DNA of 64,000 nucleotides from Aureimonas jatrophae (GCF_900104035.1 NZ_FNIT01000005.1:124001-188000); one strand, 5' to 3'. Positions 26,483 through 39,446 are shown, counted from the first letter of the stretch. Notes: generated by a model from the letters alone, not told the origin. Program-made: numbers and translations.

Positions 26483-27118
26483 TCAGCCTTGCGGCTTGGT
26501 CGCCCGGAAGCTCTCGAGTTGCTGGGCGGCACCCCACCAGTCGGCGAAGCCCGGCACGTCGTTGAACTCGTCGGCATGGGGGGTCTGCGCGACGTAGGCA
26601 AAGACCGGCGCGAGGTAGAGGTCGGCGATCGACAGGTCCTCGCCCGCGATCCACGGCCCCTTTCCGCGAAGGCGCATGAGTTCAGTGAGAACGGTGCGCG
26701 TGGTCTTGAGCGCTTCGTGATGCTTGGCCTCGTCCTTGCCGCCCACGAAATCGGGAAAGAGATGATAGGCCGCGACCCCGCCCAGCATCGCTGGGTATCC
26801 GTAGCTGTCGATGATGCCGATCGCCATGTCCATGCGCGCGACGTTCTCGGCCTCGGCCGGCACGAGGTCGCGGCCCGTGATCATGCTGTTGAGGTAGCGC
26901 GCGATCGCCGCCGTCTCGTAGACCCGGAAGCCGCGATACTCGATCACCGGCACCTTGCCGAAGGGGTGGCGCTGGAGGTGCTCGGCCGAGTGCGGCTCGC
27001 CCTTCAGGACGTTGACCGGATCTTGCTCGAAGCCCGTGAACTCCTTTTCCGCCAGAAGCATCTTGACGGTGCGCACATAGGTCGACCCGTCGAAGCCCCA
27101 CAGTTTCAGCTCGGCCAT
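26483..27118 (-). CDS. Glutathione S-transferase family protein
   Basis: 211 residues. The N-terminal thioredoxin fold shows LKLWGFDGSTYVRTVKMLL, FGKVPVIEYRGFRVYETAAI (cis-proline after Val, and the Glu-Thr glutathione-contact pair). The C-terminal helical domain carries the IAGEDLSIADLYLAP folding motif. It conjugates or reduces with glutathione in the cytoplasm; the substrate cannot be told. The start ATG is at 27116-27118. It sits between gltB and gltD on the same strand, 91 bases after a small ORF. Co-transcription is possible. Confidence 0.9.
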   Translation of the reverse strand: MAELKLWGFDGSTYVRTVKMLLAEKEFTGFEQDPVNVLKGEPHSAEHLQRHPFGKVPVIEYRGFRVYETAAIARYLNSMITGRDLVPAEAENVARMDMAIGIIDSYGYPAMLGGVAAYHLFPDFVGGKDEAKHHEALKTTRTVLTELMRLRGKGPWIAGEDLSIADLYLAPVFAYVAQTPHADEFNDVPGFADWWGAAQQLESFRATKPQG

Positions 27119-27209
27119 GCGTCATCTCCTCGCCTGGAACGATCGCTCGTGCGCGACCGTTCGCGGGAGATAGAAGGCTCCGCGCCGTTGGCGAGAGCCC
27201 CCTTCCGCG

Positions 27210-27377
27210 TCATGGAAGGAGCCGTCGCCAGAACCACACGCACAAACCCGAGGCCGCGCCGACCGCGACCAGGGCCGGCGCAACGATACCGTCCACCCAC
27301 CAGGCCAGAACGGGAACGGCGATGGCGACCGAAGTCGCCACCGCCGCCCGAACCTCGTTTTCAGGGAGCAAGCGCAA
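27210..27377 (-). CDS. Possible small membrane protein after gltB
   Basis: 55 codons, starting at a TTG (27375-27377) two bases after the gltB stop, or at a TTG six bases further in. The product would have two hydrophobic stretches, AAVATSVAIAVPVLAWW and VAPALVAVGAASGLCVWFW, ending in RRLLP: a two-helix membrane peptide. There is no strong ribosome site, so translation would rely on coupling to gltB. The hydrophobic pattern and the placement favour a real gene, but it could be chance. No family is recognised. Confidence 0.4.
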   Translation of the reverse strand: MRLLPENEVRAAVATSVAIAVPVLAWWVDGIVAPALVAVGAASGLCVWFWRRLLP

Positions 27378-27379
27378 GC

Positions 27380-32080
<4,701 letters not shown>

Positions 32081-32263
32081 GCCAAGTCTCCTTCTGCCGC
32101 TTCGCCAGCCCGACTCTCGTATCGCCGGATGGCCTCCAGTGTAGTCGCACGCTCGGGCGCGGGGAAAACCGATGCGGGTTTTCCCGCATGGCACCACCAC
32201 GCCGCAAGGCTTCAAATCGTCTTGGATCGGCCCGACGCGGCCTCCCAGCCCGCGAACCGCCTC

Positions 32264-32290
32264 AGATAGGGCAGTATCACTGACCTATCT
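32264..32290. promoter_or_regulatory. 27-base palindromic operator candidate between gltB and ltaA
   Basis: Outer arms AGATAGG (32264-32270) and CCTATCT (32284-32290) enclose inner arms CAGT (32272-32275) and ACTG (32279-32282) around a 3-base centre. Only one opposed pair fails, so 22 of 24 arm bases pair. It lies 184 bases from the gltB start and 89 bases from the threonine aldolase start, in the shared divergent region. Confidence 0.65.
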
Positions 32291-32378
32291 TCGGTCTTAT
32301 GGCAGCTTTCGGCGAGAGCGGCAAGCGGGCGACGCCCGAACCGTTGTCGGCAACGCGGCACGGCGCTAAGACGCGCGA

Positions 32379-33428
32379 ATGATCTTCGCATCCGACAACT
32401 GGTCCGGCGCTCATCCCGCCGTCAACGAGGCCCTCGCGAAAGCCGCCGACGGCATGGCCGCCGCCTACGGTGCCAGCGATATCGACAAGGCCGTGGAGCA
32501 GCGCTTCAACGAGGTCTTCGAGCGCGAGGTCGCGGTCTACTTCGTGGGGACCGGCACGGCCGCCAACTCGCTGGCGTTCGCCGCGGTCAACCGACCGGGC
32601 GGCGTCGTGATGTGCCACCGCGAGGCGCACGTCATCGAGGACGAGTGCGGCGCACCGGAGTTCTTCACGCATGGCGCGCGCATGGCGCCCGTCGACGGTG
32701 CGGGCGGGCGCCTCGACCCGGAGAACCTGCGTCGCGAGCTGAAGCGCTTCCGCCCCGGCTTCGTCCATGCCGGCCAGCCCATGGCCGTCACGCTCAGCCA
32801 GGCGACCGAAGCGGGCACGCTGTATGCGACGGACGAGATCGAGGCGATCGCCGCGATCGCGCACGAGCACGACCTGTCACTCCACATGGACGGCGCGCGG
32901 TTCGCCAACGCACTGGCCGCCACCAACAGCTCGCCCGCCGAGATGACCTGGCGTGCGGGCGTCGACATCCTGTCCTTCGGTGCCACCAAGAACGGCTGCT
33001 GGTGCGCCGAGGCCGTGGTGTTCTTCGATCCCGAGAAGGCCAGGCAGTTCCCCTATATCCGCAAGCGCGGCGCGCAGCTCTTCTCCAAGACGCGCTTCAT
33101 GGCCGCCCAGTTCATGGCCTATCTGGAGGGCGACCTCTGGCTGGAGCTGGCGGGCCACTCCAACGCCATGGCGGACGAGCTGCGCGCTGGCATCGCCGCC
33201 AGCTCCCATGCCCGTCTGGCCTGGCCGACGCGCTCCAACGAACTCTTCGCCGTGTTCGAAACGGCGACGGCCGAACGGCTGCGTCGCGAGGGAGCCGTAT
33301 TCTACGACTGGAACCCGCCGCACGATGGCTCGGTGCCGGTCGGCGAGAACGAGATGCTGGCGCGCCTAGTCACGAGTTGGTCGACGCGGCGCGACGACGT
33401 CTCGCACTTCGTCGAACTGATCCAGTAG
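32379..33428 (+). CDS. ltaA: Low-specificity L-threonine aldolase (PLP beta-eliminating lyase family)
   Basis: 349 residues. A fold-type I PLP enzyme cleaving threonine or allo-threonine to glycine and acetaldehyde. Seen: FASDNWSGAHPAVNEAL at the start, FVGTGTAANSLAF (cofactor phosphate site), CHREAHVIEDECGAPEFF, LHMDGARFANAL (the aspartate that contacts the pyridine nitrogen), and the Schiff-base lysine in SFGATKNGCW. The ATG at 32379 has no clear ribosome site. The gene is divergent from gltB and shares its regulatory region. A terminator follows. Confidence 0.93.
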   Translation: MIFASDNWSGAHPAVNEALAKAADGMAAAYGASDIDKAVEQRFNEVFEREVAVYFVGTGTAANSLAFAAVNRPGGVVMCHREAHVIEDECGAPEFFTHGARMAPVDGAGGRLDPENLRRELKRFRPGFVHAGQPMAVTLSQATEAGTLYATDEIEAIAAIAHEHDLSLHMDGARFANALAATNSSPAEMTWRAGVDILSFGATKNGCWCAEAVVFFDPEKARQFPYIRKRGAQLFSKTRFMAAQFMAYLEGDLWLELAGHSNAMADELRAGIAASSHARLAWPTRSNELFAVFETATAERLRREGAVFYDWNPPHDGSVPVGENEMLARLVTSWSTRRDDVSHFVELIQ

Positions 33429-33438
33429 CCAAACGAAA

Positions 33439-33461
33439 ACGGCGCCCCGAGGGGGCGCCGT
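33439..33461. terminator. Hairpin terminator after ltaA
   Basis: ACGGCGCCCC (33439-33448), loop GAG, complement GGGGCGCCGT (33452-33461). Preceded by AAAC and GAAA, so it may also serve hsp20 from the opposite strand. Confidence 0.75.
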
Positions 33462-33489
33462 CCGCTTATCCAATCCTGTCCGACAGCAA

Positions 33490-33948
33490 TCAGGCCGCAG
33501 CGGTCTCGATCGCCTTCGCATTGCCGTTGGCGGTCGCGATCTCGATGCGACGCGGCTTCATGGCCTCCGGGATCACGCGCACGAGATCCACATGCAGAAG
33601 GCCGTTCTGGAGCGTGGCGCCCCGGACCTCGACATGCTCGGCAAGCTGGAAGCGGCGCTCGAAGGCACGGCCGGCGATCCCGCGATACAGGAACTCGGCC
33701 CCTTCCGTCTTGTCGTCGGCCTTCTCGCCCTTCACGGTCAGCGTGTTTTCACGCGACTCGATCGAGAGCTCGTTCTCGGCAAAGCCCGCGACCGCCATGG
33801 TGATGCGGTAGGCGTTCTCGCCGGTACGCTCGATGTTGTAGGGCGGATAGCTCTGGGCCTCGTTCGCGGAGGCGCCGTCCAGCATCGAGAACAGGCGATC
33901 GAAGCCGACGGTGGAGCGGTACAGGGGAGCAAAATCAAACGTACGCAT
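33490..33948 (-). CDS. Small heat shock protein, Hsp20/IbpA family
   Basis: 152 residues. An ATP-independent holdase that binds unfolding proteins. Seen: the N-terminal [20 protein letters not shown] of the class A alphaproteobacterial IbpA type, the alpha-crystallin domain (about 35-125) with [30 protein letters not shown] and [13 protein letters not shown], and the [12 protein letters not shown] strand. The I-x-I tail pattern is seen as RRIEI. The ATG at 33946-33948 is right behind a ROSE-like thermosensor. Confidence 0.95.
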   Translation of the reverse strand: MRTFDFAPLYRSTVGFDRLFSMLDGASANEAQSYPPYNIERTGENAYRITMAVAGFAENELSIESRENTLTVKGEKADDKTEGAEFLYRGIAGRAFERRFQLAEHVEVRGATLQNGLLHVDLVRVIPEAMKPRRIEIATANGNAKAIETAAA

Positions 33949-34060
33949 AGGTCGTTCTCCAAGAGCAACAGGTGTGCGTGTCTGGTCGGTCTGGACCCCG
34001 CGATGGGGCGTCTCGGTCGACCAGCGGACCCGCTCGGGCGGCGTCCGCAGACAGGAGATG
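33949..34060 (-). ncRNA. ROSE-like RNA thermometer in the hsp20 leader
   Basis: On the minus strand the ribosome site GGAGAA (ending 33954) is preceded by TTGCTCTT, so that UUGCUC pairs with GAGAA around a short loop, leaving an unpaired G. This is the arrangement of the terminal hairpin of ROSE elements (U-U/C-G-C-U facing the Shine-Dalgarno). Further upstream are hairpins CTGGTCG/CGACCAG around an inner CCCC/GGGG, and GCGGAC/GTCCGC. ROSE elements occur before hsp20 genes in rhizobia and melt at heat-shock temperature. The 5' end is approximate. Confidence 0.75.
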
Positions 34061-34256
34061 GGAAGCGTCGATTTTCGCTTCAAGCCATCGTGCAAGCCGC
34101 GCTCAAAAATTTTATTCGAACATCGGATCAACGGGTTAGGCGGCCACGGAATGAACCGGACATGAACAAAGCCTTCCGTTCCCGTTCACCTCGGGTCGGC
34201 GATTCTCGCTCCGGAACGGTTGCGGCGTCCCGTCCCTTCCGCCGTGGCCGCTTTGG

Positions 34257-34327
34257 GGTCGGGAGCCCCGTGCATGGGGTTCCCGACCTCGCGTCAGCGG
34301 CAGCCCCCTGTGCGGGGCTTTCCGCTG
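34257..34327. repeat. Two tandem strong hairpins upstream of the hydrolase gene
   Basis: First: GGTCGGGAGCCCC (34257-34269) with complement GGGGTTCCCGACC (34276-34288, one G-U pair), 6-base loop. Second: CAGCGG-c-AGCCCC (34295-34307) with GGGGCT-t-tCCGCTG (34314-34327). They lie 44 bases before the hydrolase start. Neither is followed by a T-run. They could be leader structures, a processing site or a small RNA; none is proven. Confidence 0.5.
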
Positions 34328-34370
34328 CCTCTAGAATGGCCGGACCTTCTTCGGACGTCCGAGGCACCGC

Positions 34371-35405
34371 GTGACCGACCCCTCCGCCCCGGCGGTTTCC
34401 CCTCCCCCCTTGCGCACCGTCGACGGCAATCCCGCGCCTTCCGCGCTGTTGTTCGACACGCACGTCCTTCCCGATGGAACGCGCTTGCGGCTCGCAGGGG
34501 CCCGACCCGAGCGACCGGCTCGTGGGACGGTGCTCATCCTCCAGGGCCGCAACGAGACGGTGGAGAAGTATTTCGAGACGATGGGCGACCTGCTGGCCGA
34601 GGGTTTCGCTGTCGCGACCTTCGACTGGCGCGGTCAGGGCGCGTCGAGCCGCTCGACGCCGCTCGCCTCGGTCGGCCACGTCGCCAGCATCGAGCAGCTC
34701 GCGCTGGACCTCGAGCACGTCCTCGAACACCTCGTGCCCGAGCGCATGCCGGGTCCGGTCGCAATCCTCGCTCATTCCCTGGGCGGACTGGTGGCGCTGC
34801 ATGCCATGGAACGCATCGAGGGTTCCGTGGAACGCCTCGTCCTCAGCGCGCCGCTGGTTCAGATCCCCGGATCACGGACGACACGTCGGCTGATCGGGGC
34901 CGTGTGCGCGCTTCTGCACGGGACCGGCCTGGGCTTCCTGCCGGTGCGACGGGCGGCGCTGCCCGGCGCCGAGCCGGAGCGCTCGGACCTCTCGTCCGAC
35001 CCCGCCCGCCTTCGGCGCAACGCCGCGCTGGCCCGCGCCAGCGGCGACTGGGCGGTCTCGGGCCTGTCGGCCTCGTGGCTGCGAGCGGTCCTCAAGAGCT
35101 GCCGGCGGCTGGAGCGGTCCGACGTGATCGCCCGCATGGGCATACCAACGCTGGTGCTGACGGCGGGCGCCGACAGCGTGGTGTCGCCGCAGGCCTCCTC
35201 GCAGCTCGCCTGGCGCATGCGGACCGGTCACGGCATCACCGTACCGGGCGCCCGCCACGAGCTCCTGCAGGAGGCCGATCGCTACCGAGCCCCCGTGCTG
35301 GCCGCCACGATCGGCTTCCTCGAACAGGCCCTGCCGCGGAACGTCGAGGCTCCGCCTCTCGACGTGGCGGACATCGCCCAGACGCTGGAAAAGGCGCTCG
35401 TCTGA
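34371..35405 (+). CDS. Alpha/beta hydrolase (lysophospholipase/monoglyceride-lipase-like)
   Basis: 344 residues. Seen: VLILQGRNETVEKYFETMG (oxyanion-side strand, with RNE in place of HG), FDWRGQGASSR, the nucleophile elbow AHSLGG (serine near 130), the acid in LVLTAGADSVV and the base histidine in VPGARHELLQEAD. This is the layout of PldB-like serine hydrolases that act on lysophospholipids or monoacylglycerols; the true substrate is unknown. The start is GTG 34371. No signal peptide is seen, so it is cytoplasmic. It converges on hisN, 3 bases apart. Confidence 0.88.
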   Translation: MTDPSAPAVSPPPLRTVDGNPAPSALLFDTHVLPDGTRLRLAGARPERPARGTVLILQGRNETVEKYFETMGDLLAEGFAVATFDWRGQGASSRSTPLASVGHVASIEQLALDLEHVLEHLVPERMPGPVAILAHSLGGLVALHAMERIEGSVERLVLSAPLVQIPGSRTTRRLIGAVCALLHGTGLGFLPVRRAALPGAEPERSDLSSDPARLRRNAALARASGDWAVSGLSASWLRAVLKSCRRLERSDVIARMGIPTLVLTAGADSVVSPQASSQLAWRMRTGHGITVPGARHELLQEADRYRAPVLAATIGFLEQALPRNVEAPPLDVADIAQTLEKALV

Positions 35406-35408
35406 GGC

Positions 35409-36194
35409 TCAACCGTTCAGGAGACGCAGAGCCTCCTCGTGCAGGCGCGGCGTTGCGGCTGCGATGACGTCGCCTCCGTCCTCCGGCCGGTCGCCGGAAA
35501 AGGTCGTGATGACGCCGCCCGCACGCTCCACCAGCGGCGTCAGCGCCACGATGTCGTAGGGCTGCAGACCCGGCTCGACGCACAGGTCCACATGGCCCGA
35601 GGCCAGCATGGCAAAGGCATAGCAGTCCGCGCCAAAGCGCGTGAGGCGTACCGCATCGACGAGGCTGGCGAAGCGCTCCTGCATCGCACCGCGGAAGAGT
35701 TCAGGCGCCGAGGAGAAGAGCGTGGCGCCCGACAGATCGCCGACGTCGCGTACCTTGAGCGGCGTGCGGCCCGTATGCGGCCCCTCGCCGAACGCGCCTT
35801 CCGCCGTCGCGTAGAAGCGCTCGCCCGTATAGGGCTGGCTCATGATGCCGATCTCGGCGCGCCCGCGCACGGTCAATCCGATCAGGGTACCCCAGACCGG
35901 CACGCCGCAGATGAACGGCCGCGTGCCATCCACCGGATCGATCACCCACAGGTGGTCTCCCTCGCCCGAGCGCCCGAACTCCTCGCCCAGGATGGCGTGC
36001 TCGGGATAGCGCGCCTCGATCAGGCGGCGGATCGCGCGCTCGGCCTCGCGGTCGGCCTCGGTCACGGGATCGAAGCGGAAGCCTTCCTTGGGCTTGTTGT
36101 CGATCACAAGCGGCTGGCGAAAGCGCGGCAGCGTCTCGCGCGCCGCGGCGTCCGCCAGTTCAAACAGGAAGGCGGCGTCCGGTAGGCTCATCAT
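35409..36194 (-). CDS. hisN: Inositol monophosphatase family: histidinol-phosphatase
   Basis: 261 residues. Seen: the metal-site blocks DPVTEADREAERAIR, ILGEEFGRSGEGDHLWVIDPVDGTRPF (Glu, Asp-Pro-Val-Asp-Gly-Thr) and the late DLCVEPGLQPYDIVALTPLVE. The annotated group is the HisN-type histidinol-phosphate phosphatase of histidine synthesis; inositol monophosphatase activity cannot be excluded. Two ATGs are adjacent (36192-36194 and 36189-36191), with AAAGGA upstream; the second has the better spacing. The next gene on this strand begins 75 bases upstream. Confidence 0.88.
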   Translation of the reverse strand: MMSLPDAAFLFELADAAARETLPRFRQPLVIDNKPKEGFRFDPVTEADREAERAIRRLIEARYPEHAILGEEFGRSGEGDHLWVIDPVDGTRPFICGVPVWGTLIGLTVRGRAEIGIMSQPYTGERFYATAEGAFGEGPHTGRTPLKVRDVGDLSGATLFSSAPELFRGAMQERFASLVDAVRLTRFGADCYAFAMLASGHVDLCVEPGLQPYDIVALTPLVERAGGVITTFSGDRPEDGGDVIAAATPRLHEEALRLLNG

Positions 36195-36269
36195 CTCGTC
36201 CTTTGCTGGCGGGTCGCGTTCGGCTGCCGCCTTGTGACGCATGCCGCGCGGTGGCGCCAGCCTCGGGCG

Positions 36270-37193
36270 CTATTCGGCCGCCAGCGACCGACCGGCCAGC
36301 TCCGTCTCGAGTTCCGCGGCGAACAGGCTCGCGAACTCGAACAACGAGCGGCGCAGCGGCGCGAAGCCCTCGCTCGGCACGAAGCGGCGCTCGTCGGCGT
36401 AGAGCCCGCGGTTGATCTCGATCTGGATCGCATGGACGCCCCGGCGCGGCGTACCGTAGCGCTCGGTGATGAAGCCGCCGGCATAGGGCTTGTTGCGCGT
36501 CACGTCCCATCCGAGAGCCGACAGGCGCTGCGTGACCATGGCGACGAAGCGCGGAGCGGCGCTCGACCCGAACCGGTCGCCGACCACGATGTCGGCGCGC
36601 CGCCCGCCGGGCATCGTGCGGATCGAGGAGGGCATGGAATGGCAGTCGAGAAGGATCGCGAGTCCGAAGCGCGACAGCGTTCGCTCCAGCAACGCTTCCA
36701 GCGCCGCATGGAAGGGAAAGTAGATGCCGTCGATGCGCCGCGCGGCCTCGGCGGGCTCGAGCTTGCGCGCATAGATTTCCTCGCGCTCCGCCACGATGCG
36801 CGGGATGGTGCCCAGCCCCCCGGCGACCCGGACCGACGCCGAGTTGACCTCGGGCGGCAACGGCCCGGAGAACATCGCGGGATCGAGCTCGTAGGGTTCG
36901 CGATTGACGTCGAGGTAGGCGCGCGGAAAACGGGCCGCCAGAAGCGGGGCGCCGAGCGCGGGCACGAAGTCGAAGAGCTGATCGACGAACAGGTCCTCCG
37001 AGCGACGGATCGCATCGGCGCCCAGACGCGACTCGCGCAGAAAGCCTTGCGGATAGGCCCGTCCGCTATGCGGCGAGCAGAACACGAGCGGCAGCGTCTG
37101 CTCGGCCGGCTCGATCACCTCGAAGGCCGCGACGGCTCCGGCGGCGGTGTCGAGGCTGGGAATCGCGCCGAGTGGGAATGGTTTTGTGGTCAT
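36270..37193 (-). CDS. N-formylglutamate amidohydrolase family protein
   Basis: 307 residues. Seen: LVFCSPHSGRAYP (metal-binding His), RSEDLFVDQLFDF, PRAYLDVNREPYELDP, FGLAILLDCHSMPS and IQIEINRGLYADE. The family hydrolyses N-formylglutamate to formate and glutamate in histidine breakdown, but many members are uncharacterised and no hut gene is nearby. I start at ATG 37193; the AGAGG just before it is too close to be a normal ribosome site, and GTG 37235 with GAGG upstream is a reasonable alternative. It is divergent from cpdR, a pairing I know from rhizobia. Confidence 0.88.
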   Translation of the reverse strand: MTTKPFPLGAIPSLDTAAGAVAAFEVIEPAEQTLPLVFCSPHSGRAYPQGFLRESRLGADAIRRSEDLFVDQLFDFVPALGAPLLAARFPRAYLDVNREPYELDPAMFSGPLPPEVNSASVRVAGGLGTIPRIVAEREEIYARKLEPAEAARRIDGIYFPFHAALEALLERTLSRFGLAILLDCHSMPSSIRTMPGGRRADIVVGDRFGSSAAPRFVAMVTQRLSALGWDVTRNKPYAGGFITERYGTPRRGVHAIQIEINRGLYADERRFVPSEGFAPLRRSLFEFASLFAAELETELAGRSLAAE

Positions 37194-37352
37194 CCTCTGA
37201 AATCTAGCTCGCGCGCGGCGTTTCGCACATTCCACTTAGCCTCGCTTTAAGCAATCTGGTAAAAGGATGGCGGTTGACATCGGGCACGAGCGCGCGGTTG
37301 GTCTCTGGCCGCGCCCGAGACGCCGTAACGGCGAGACACTGGAACACTCTGT

Positions 37353-37718
37353 ATGACGAAGATTCTTCTGGCCGAGGACGACAACGACATGCGCCGCTTC
37401 CTCGCCAAGGCGTTGGAAAAGGCCGGTTACGAGGTCACCTCCTACGACAACGGCGGCTCGGCCTACGAGCGGTTGCGCGAGGAGCCATTCTCGCTCCTCC
37501 TGACCGATATCGTCATGCCGGAGATGGACGGGATCGAACTGGCGCGTCGCGCCACCGAACTCGATCCCGACCTGAAGGTCATGTTCATCACGGGTTTCGC
37601 GGCGGTCGCGCTGAATCCCGATTCCAAGGCCCCCAAGGACGCTAAGATCCTGTCGAAGCCCTTCCACCTGCGCGAACTGGTCGAGGAAGTCGGCAAGATG
37701 CTGCAGGACGCCGCCTGA
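37353..37718 (+). CDS. cpdR: Single-domain response regulator CpdR
   Basis: 121 residues, only a receiver domain. Acid pocket in ILLAEDDNDM (Glu8, Asp9, Asp10), phospho-acceptor Asp52 in LLLTDIVMPEMDG, Thr80 and Lys102 in ILSKPFHLRELVEEVG. CpdR is dephosphorylated to load ClpXP and drive CtrA-related proteolysis in the alphaproteobacterial cell cycle, and is phosphorylated through the CckA-ChpT relay. The identity rests on sequence pattern and on the neighbouring N-formylglutamate amidohydrolase and tRNA-Val genes. Start ATG 37353. Confidence 0.92.
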   Translation: MTKILLAEDDNDMRRFLAKALEKAGYEVTSYDNGGSAYERLREEPFSLLLTDIVMPEMDGIELARRATELDPDLKVMFITGFAAVALNPDSKAPKDAKILSKPFHLRELVEEVGKMLQDAA

Positions 37719-37758
37719 AAATTCCGGCGGCAGACCCCGGGAATGGCCGGAACAGGGC

Positions 37759-37788
37759 TTGACGGTCCTCCGGCTCCTGTGGTCTATC
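37759..37788 (+). promoter_or_regulatory. Promoter of tRNA-Val
   Basis: TTGACG (37759-37764), 18-base spacer, TCTATC (37783-37788). Transcription would start about 7 bases before the tRNA. Confidence 0.6.
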
Positions 37789-37801
37789 CGCCCCATCGGA
37801 T

Positions 37802-37876
<75 letters not shown>

Positions 37877-37882
37877 TCCGCA

Positions 37883-37916
37883 CAAGGCCTCGGACGGCGA
37901 CGTCGGGGCCTTTTTT
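37883..37916 (+). terminator. Terminator of tRNA-Val
   Basis: AAGGCCTC pairs with GGGGCCTT (one G-U pair) around a 13-base loop, followed by TTTTTT at 37911-37916. Confidence 0.8.
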
Positions 37917-38168
37917 GTGTCTCCTGACAGCGTGGGTGTCGAGCGATCCGTCTCCCGCCTCGACCTCGATGCGCACGTCGGCGCCCCGAGCGCGACGGGA
38001 TGTCGGCGGACCAGGACAGGGCGCGGGGTGATCTCTCGGACGATCGTGACCGCTTGGTGACCGGACCAGAAGATGCCCCGCATCAGCCGAAGCGCGGCGC
38101 CTCCCGCAAGGCCGCGTCCTTCGCGCTCTCGGGCGTGACCAGCCTTGCGGTTTTCCGGTCGCCGAAAC

Positions 38169-39200
38169 CTATCCTGCCAACGCCTCGGTCGGCTTGACGA
38201 GATCAGGCAGTCGCAAGCGCATGGCCGGCCGCTCGACCAGACGATGAACGACCCAGGCGAGGAGCAGGCCCGCAATCGTCGACAGGACGAAGAGCGTCGC
38301 CACACGATGAGCGGTTTGATCAACCGGGACCCAAGGCATGTTGCGGAAGGCGAAGGCGATGCCAAGGCCATGCACGAGGTAGAACGGATAGCTCACGAGG
38401 CCCAGGAACTGTACCGGACGGCTGAGCAACCAGCGCGGCTGCGCCGCGCGTGCCCATGCGACGACCAGAAAGGCGCCCGACATCTCGAGGATGCGCGCTT
38501 CCCAGCCATGTCCCCAGAACACGCTGGAGCCGATCAGAACGGGAACGCCTACGAGCGGCATGACGGCGGAGTTGGAGATTCGCTTCGAAATCTCACCGAT
38601 CACGGCGCCCAGCAGGAAGGCGGGGAGATACAACGCGTATTCCGAGCCGGTTTGATGGAACACAGCCAGGGACGGCAGTGCGAACAGAAGGGCGGGACGC
38701 GACCGGCCCCGGGTCGCGGCCCAGATGCCGAACAGAAGCACGGAAGCGACGATCTCGACCTGTAGCGACCAAAGAACGCCGTTCGTATTACGGCTCAGGA
38801 TGAACATGGTGCGCCATAACTCGGATGCATCCATCGGCGCGACGTAGTCGATATGGACGGCGGCGCCGTACAGGAGGCCAATGGCGATCGACGTCGGAAG
38901 CAAGCGCCACAACCGTTCGGCGACGCAGAGCGGGAAACTTTCAATGCCGCGATAGCGCCGGTCGAACATGGCCCAGAGGACATAGCCGCTCAAGACGAAG
39001 AACAGCATGACGGCGGCATCGCTCGGCGCGAAGACGTAGCCCAGCCGCGCGGCCACCACGGGTAGCGGCTGGTCGCCGAACTGTGCGTAGGTCAGCGCCC
39101 AAATGCCGAAACCCGTAAAGGTCAGGAGGCTGTGACCGCCCGCGACGGCGAGTGCCGCCACCCCGCGCAGTCCATCCAGCGCCTTGTCTCTCGATGCCAT
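38169..39200 (-). CDS. Membrane-bound acyltransferase (acyltransferase family 3)
   Basis: 343 residues with about ten hydrophobic helices. Seen: LDGLRGVAALAVAGGHSLL (the conserved Arg and the catalytic-type His), FFVLSGYVLWAMF, AERLWRLLPTSIA, and LVSYPFYLVHG near the C-terminus. Such enzymes O-acetylate or succinylate surface sugars at the inner membrane. It stands alone between the tRNA-Val terminator and a small ORF, without polysaccharide genes, so the target is unknown. Start ATG 39198-39200. Its isolation after a tRNA gene makes it the most likely accessory gene of the window, but no other sign of transfer is visible. Confidence 0.88.
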   Translation of the reverse strand: MASRDKALDGLRGVAALAVAGGHSLLTFTGFGIWALTYAQFGDQPLPVVAARLGYVFAPSDAAVMLFFVLSGYVLWAMFDRRYRGIESFPLCVAERLWRLLPTSIAIGLLYGAAVHIDYVAPMDASELWRTMFILSRNTNGVLWSLQVEIVASVLLFGIWAATRGRSRPALLFALPSLAVFHQTGSEYALYLPAFLLGAVIGEISKRISNSAVMPLVGVPVLIGSSVFWGHGWEARILEMSGAFLVVAWARAAQPRWLLSRPVQFLGLVSYPFYLVHGLGIAFAFRNMPWVPVDQTAHRVATLFVLSTIAGLLLAWVVHRLVERPAMRLRLPDLVKPTEALAG

Positions 39201-39446
39201 TGCGTCGCCTTCCGTCCCTTGAACGAAAGTCGTGGCGCAAGATGCGCCTCGTCACAACCAGCGCGAGAAGCGTCGCTTCGATCGAAGAAGAGATTGTTGC
39301 AAGCGCGTCACAGGGCGCTGCCGCATAATGGCGTTGGCTCGCGCGAAGGTGGGATGGGATCTGCCGAACCATCTTGCCGGCCGTTCGGGGACTCGACGTC
39401 TGATATCCTGCCATAGTTTGGCAGCGATGGACCTCAGACCGCCGCG

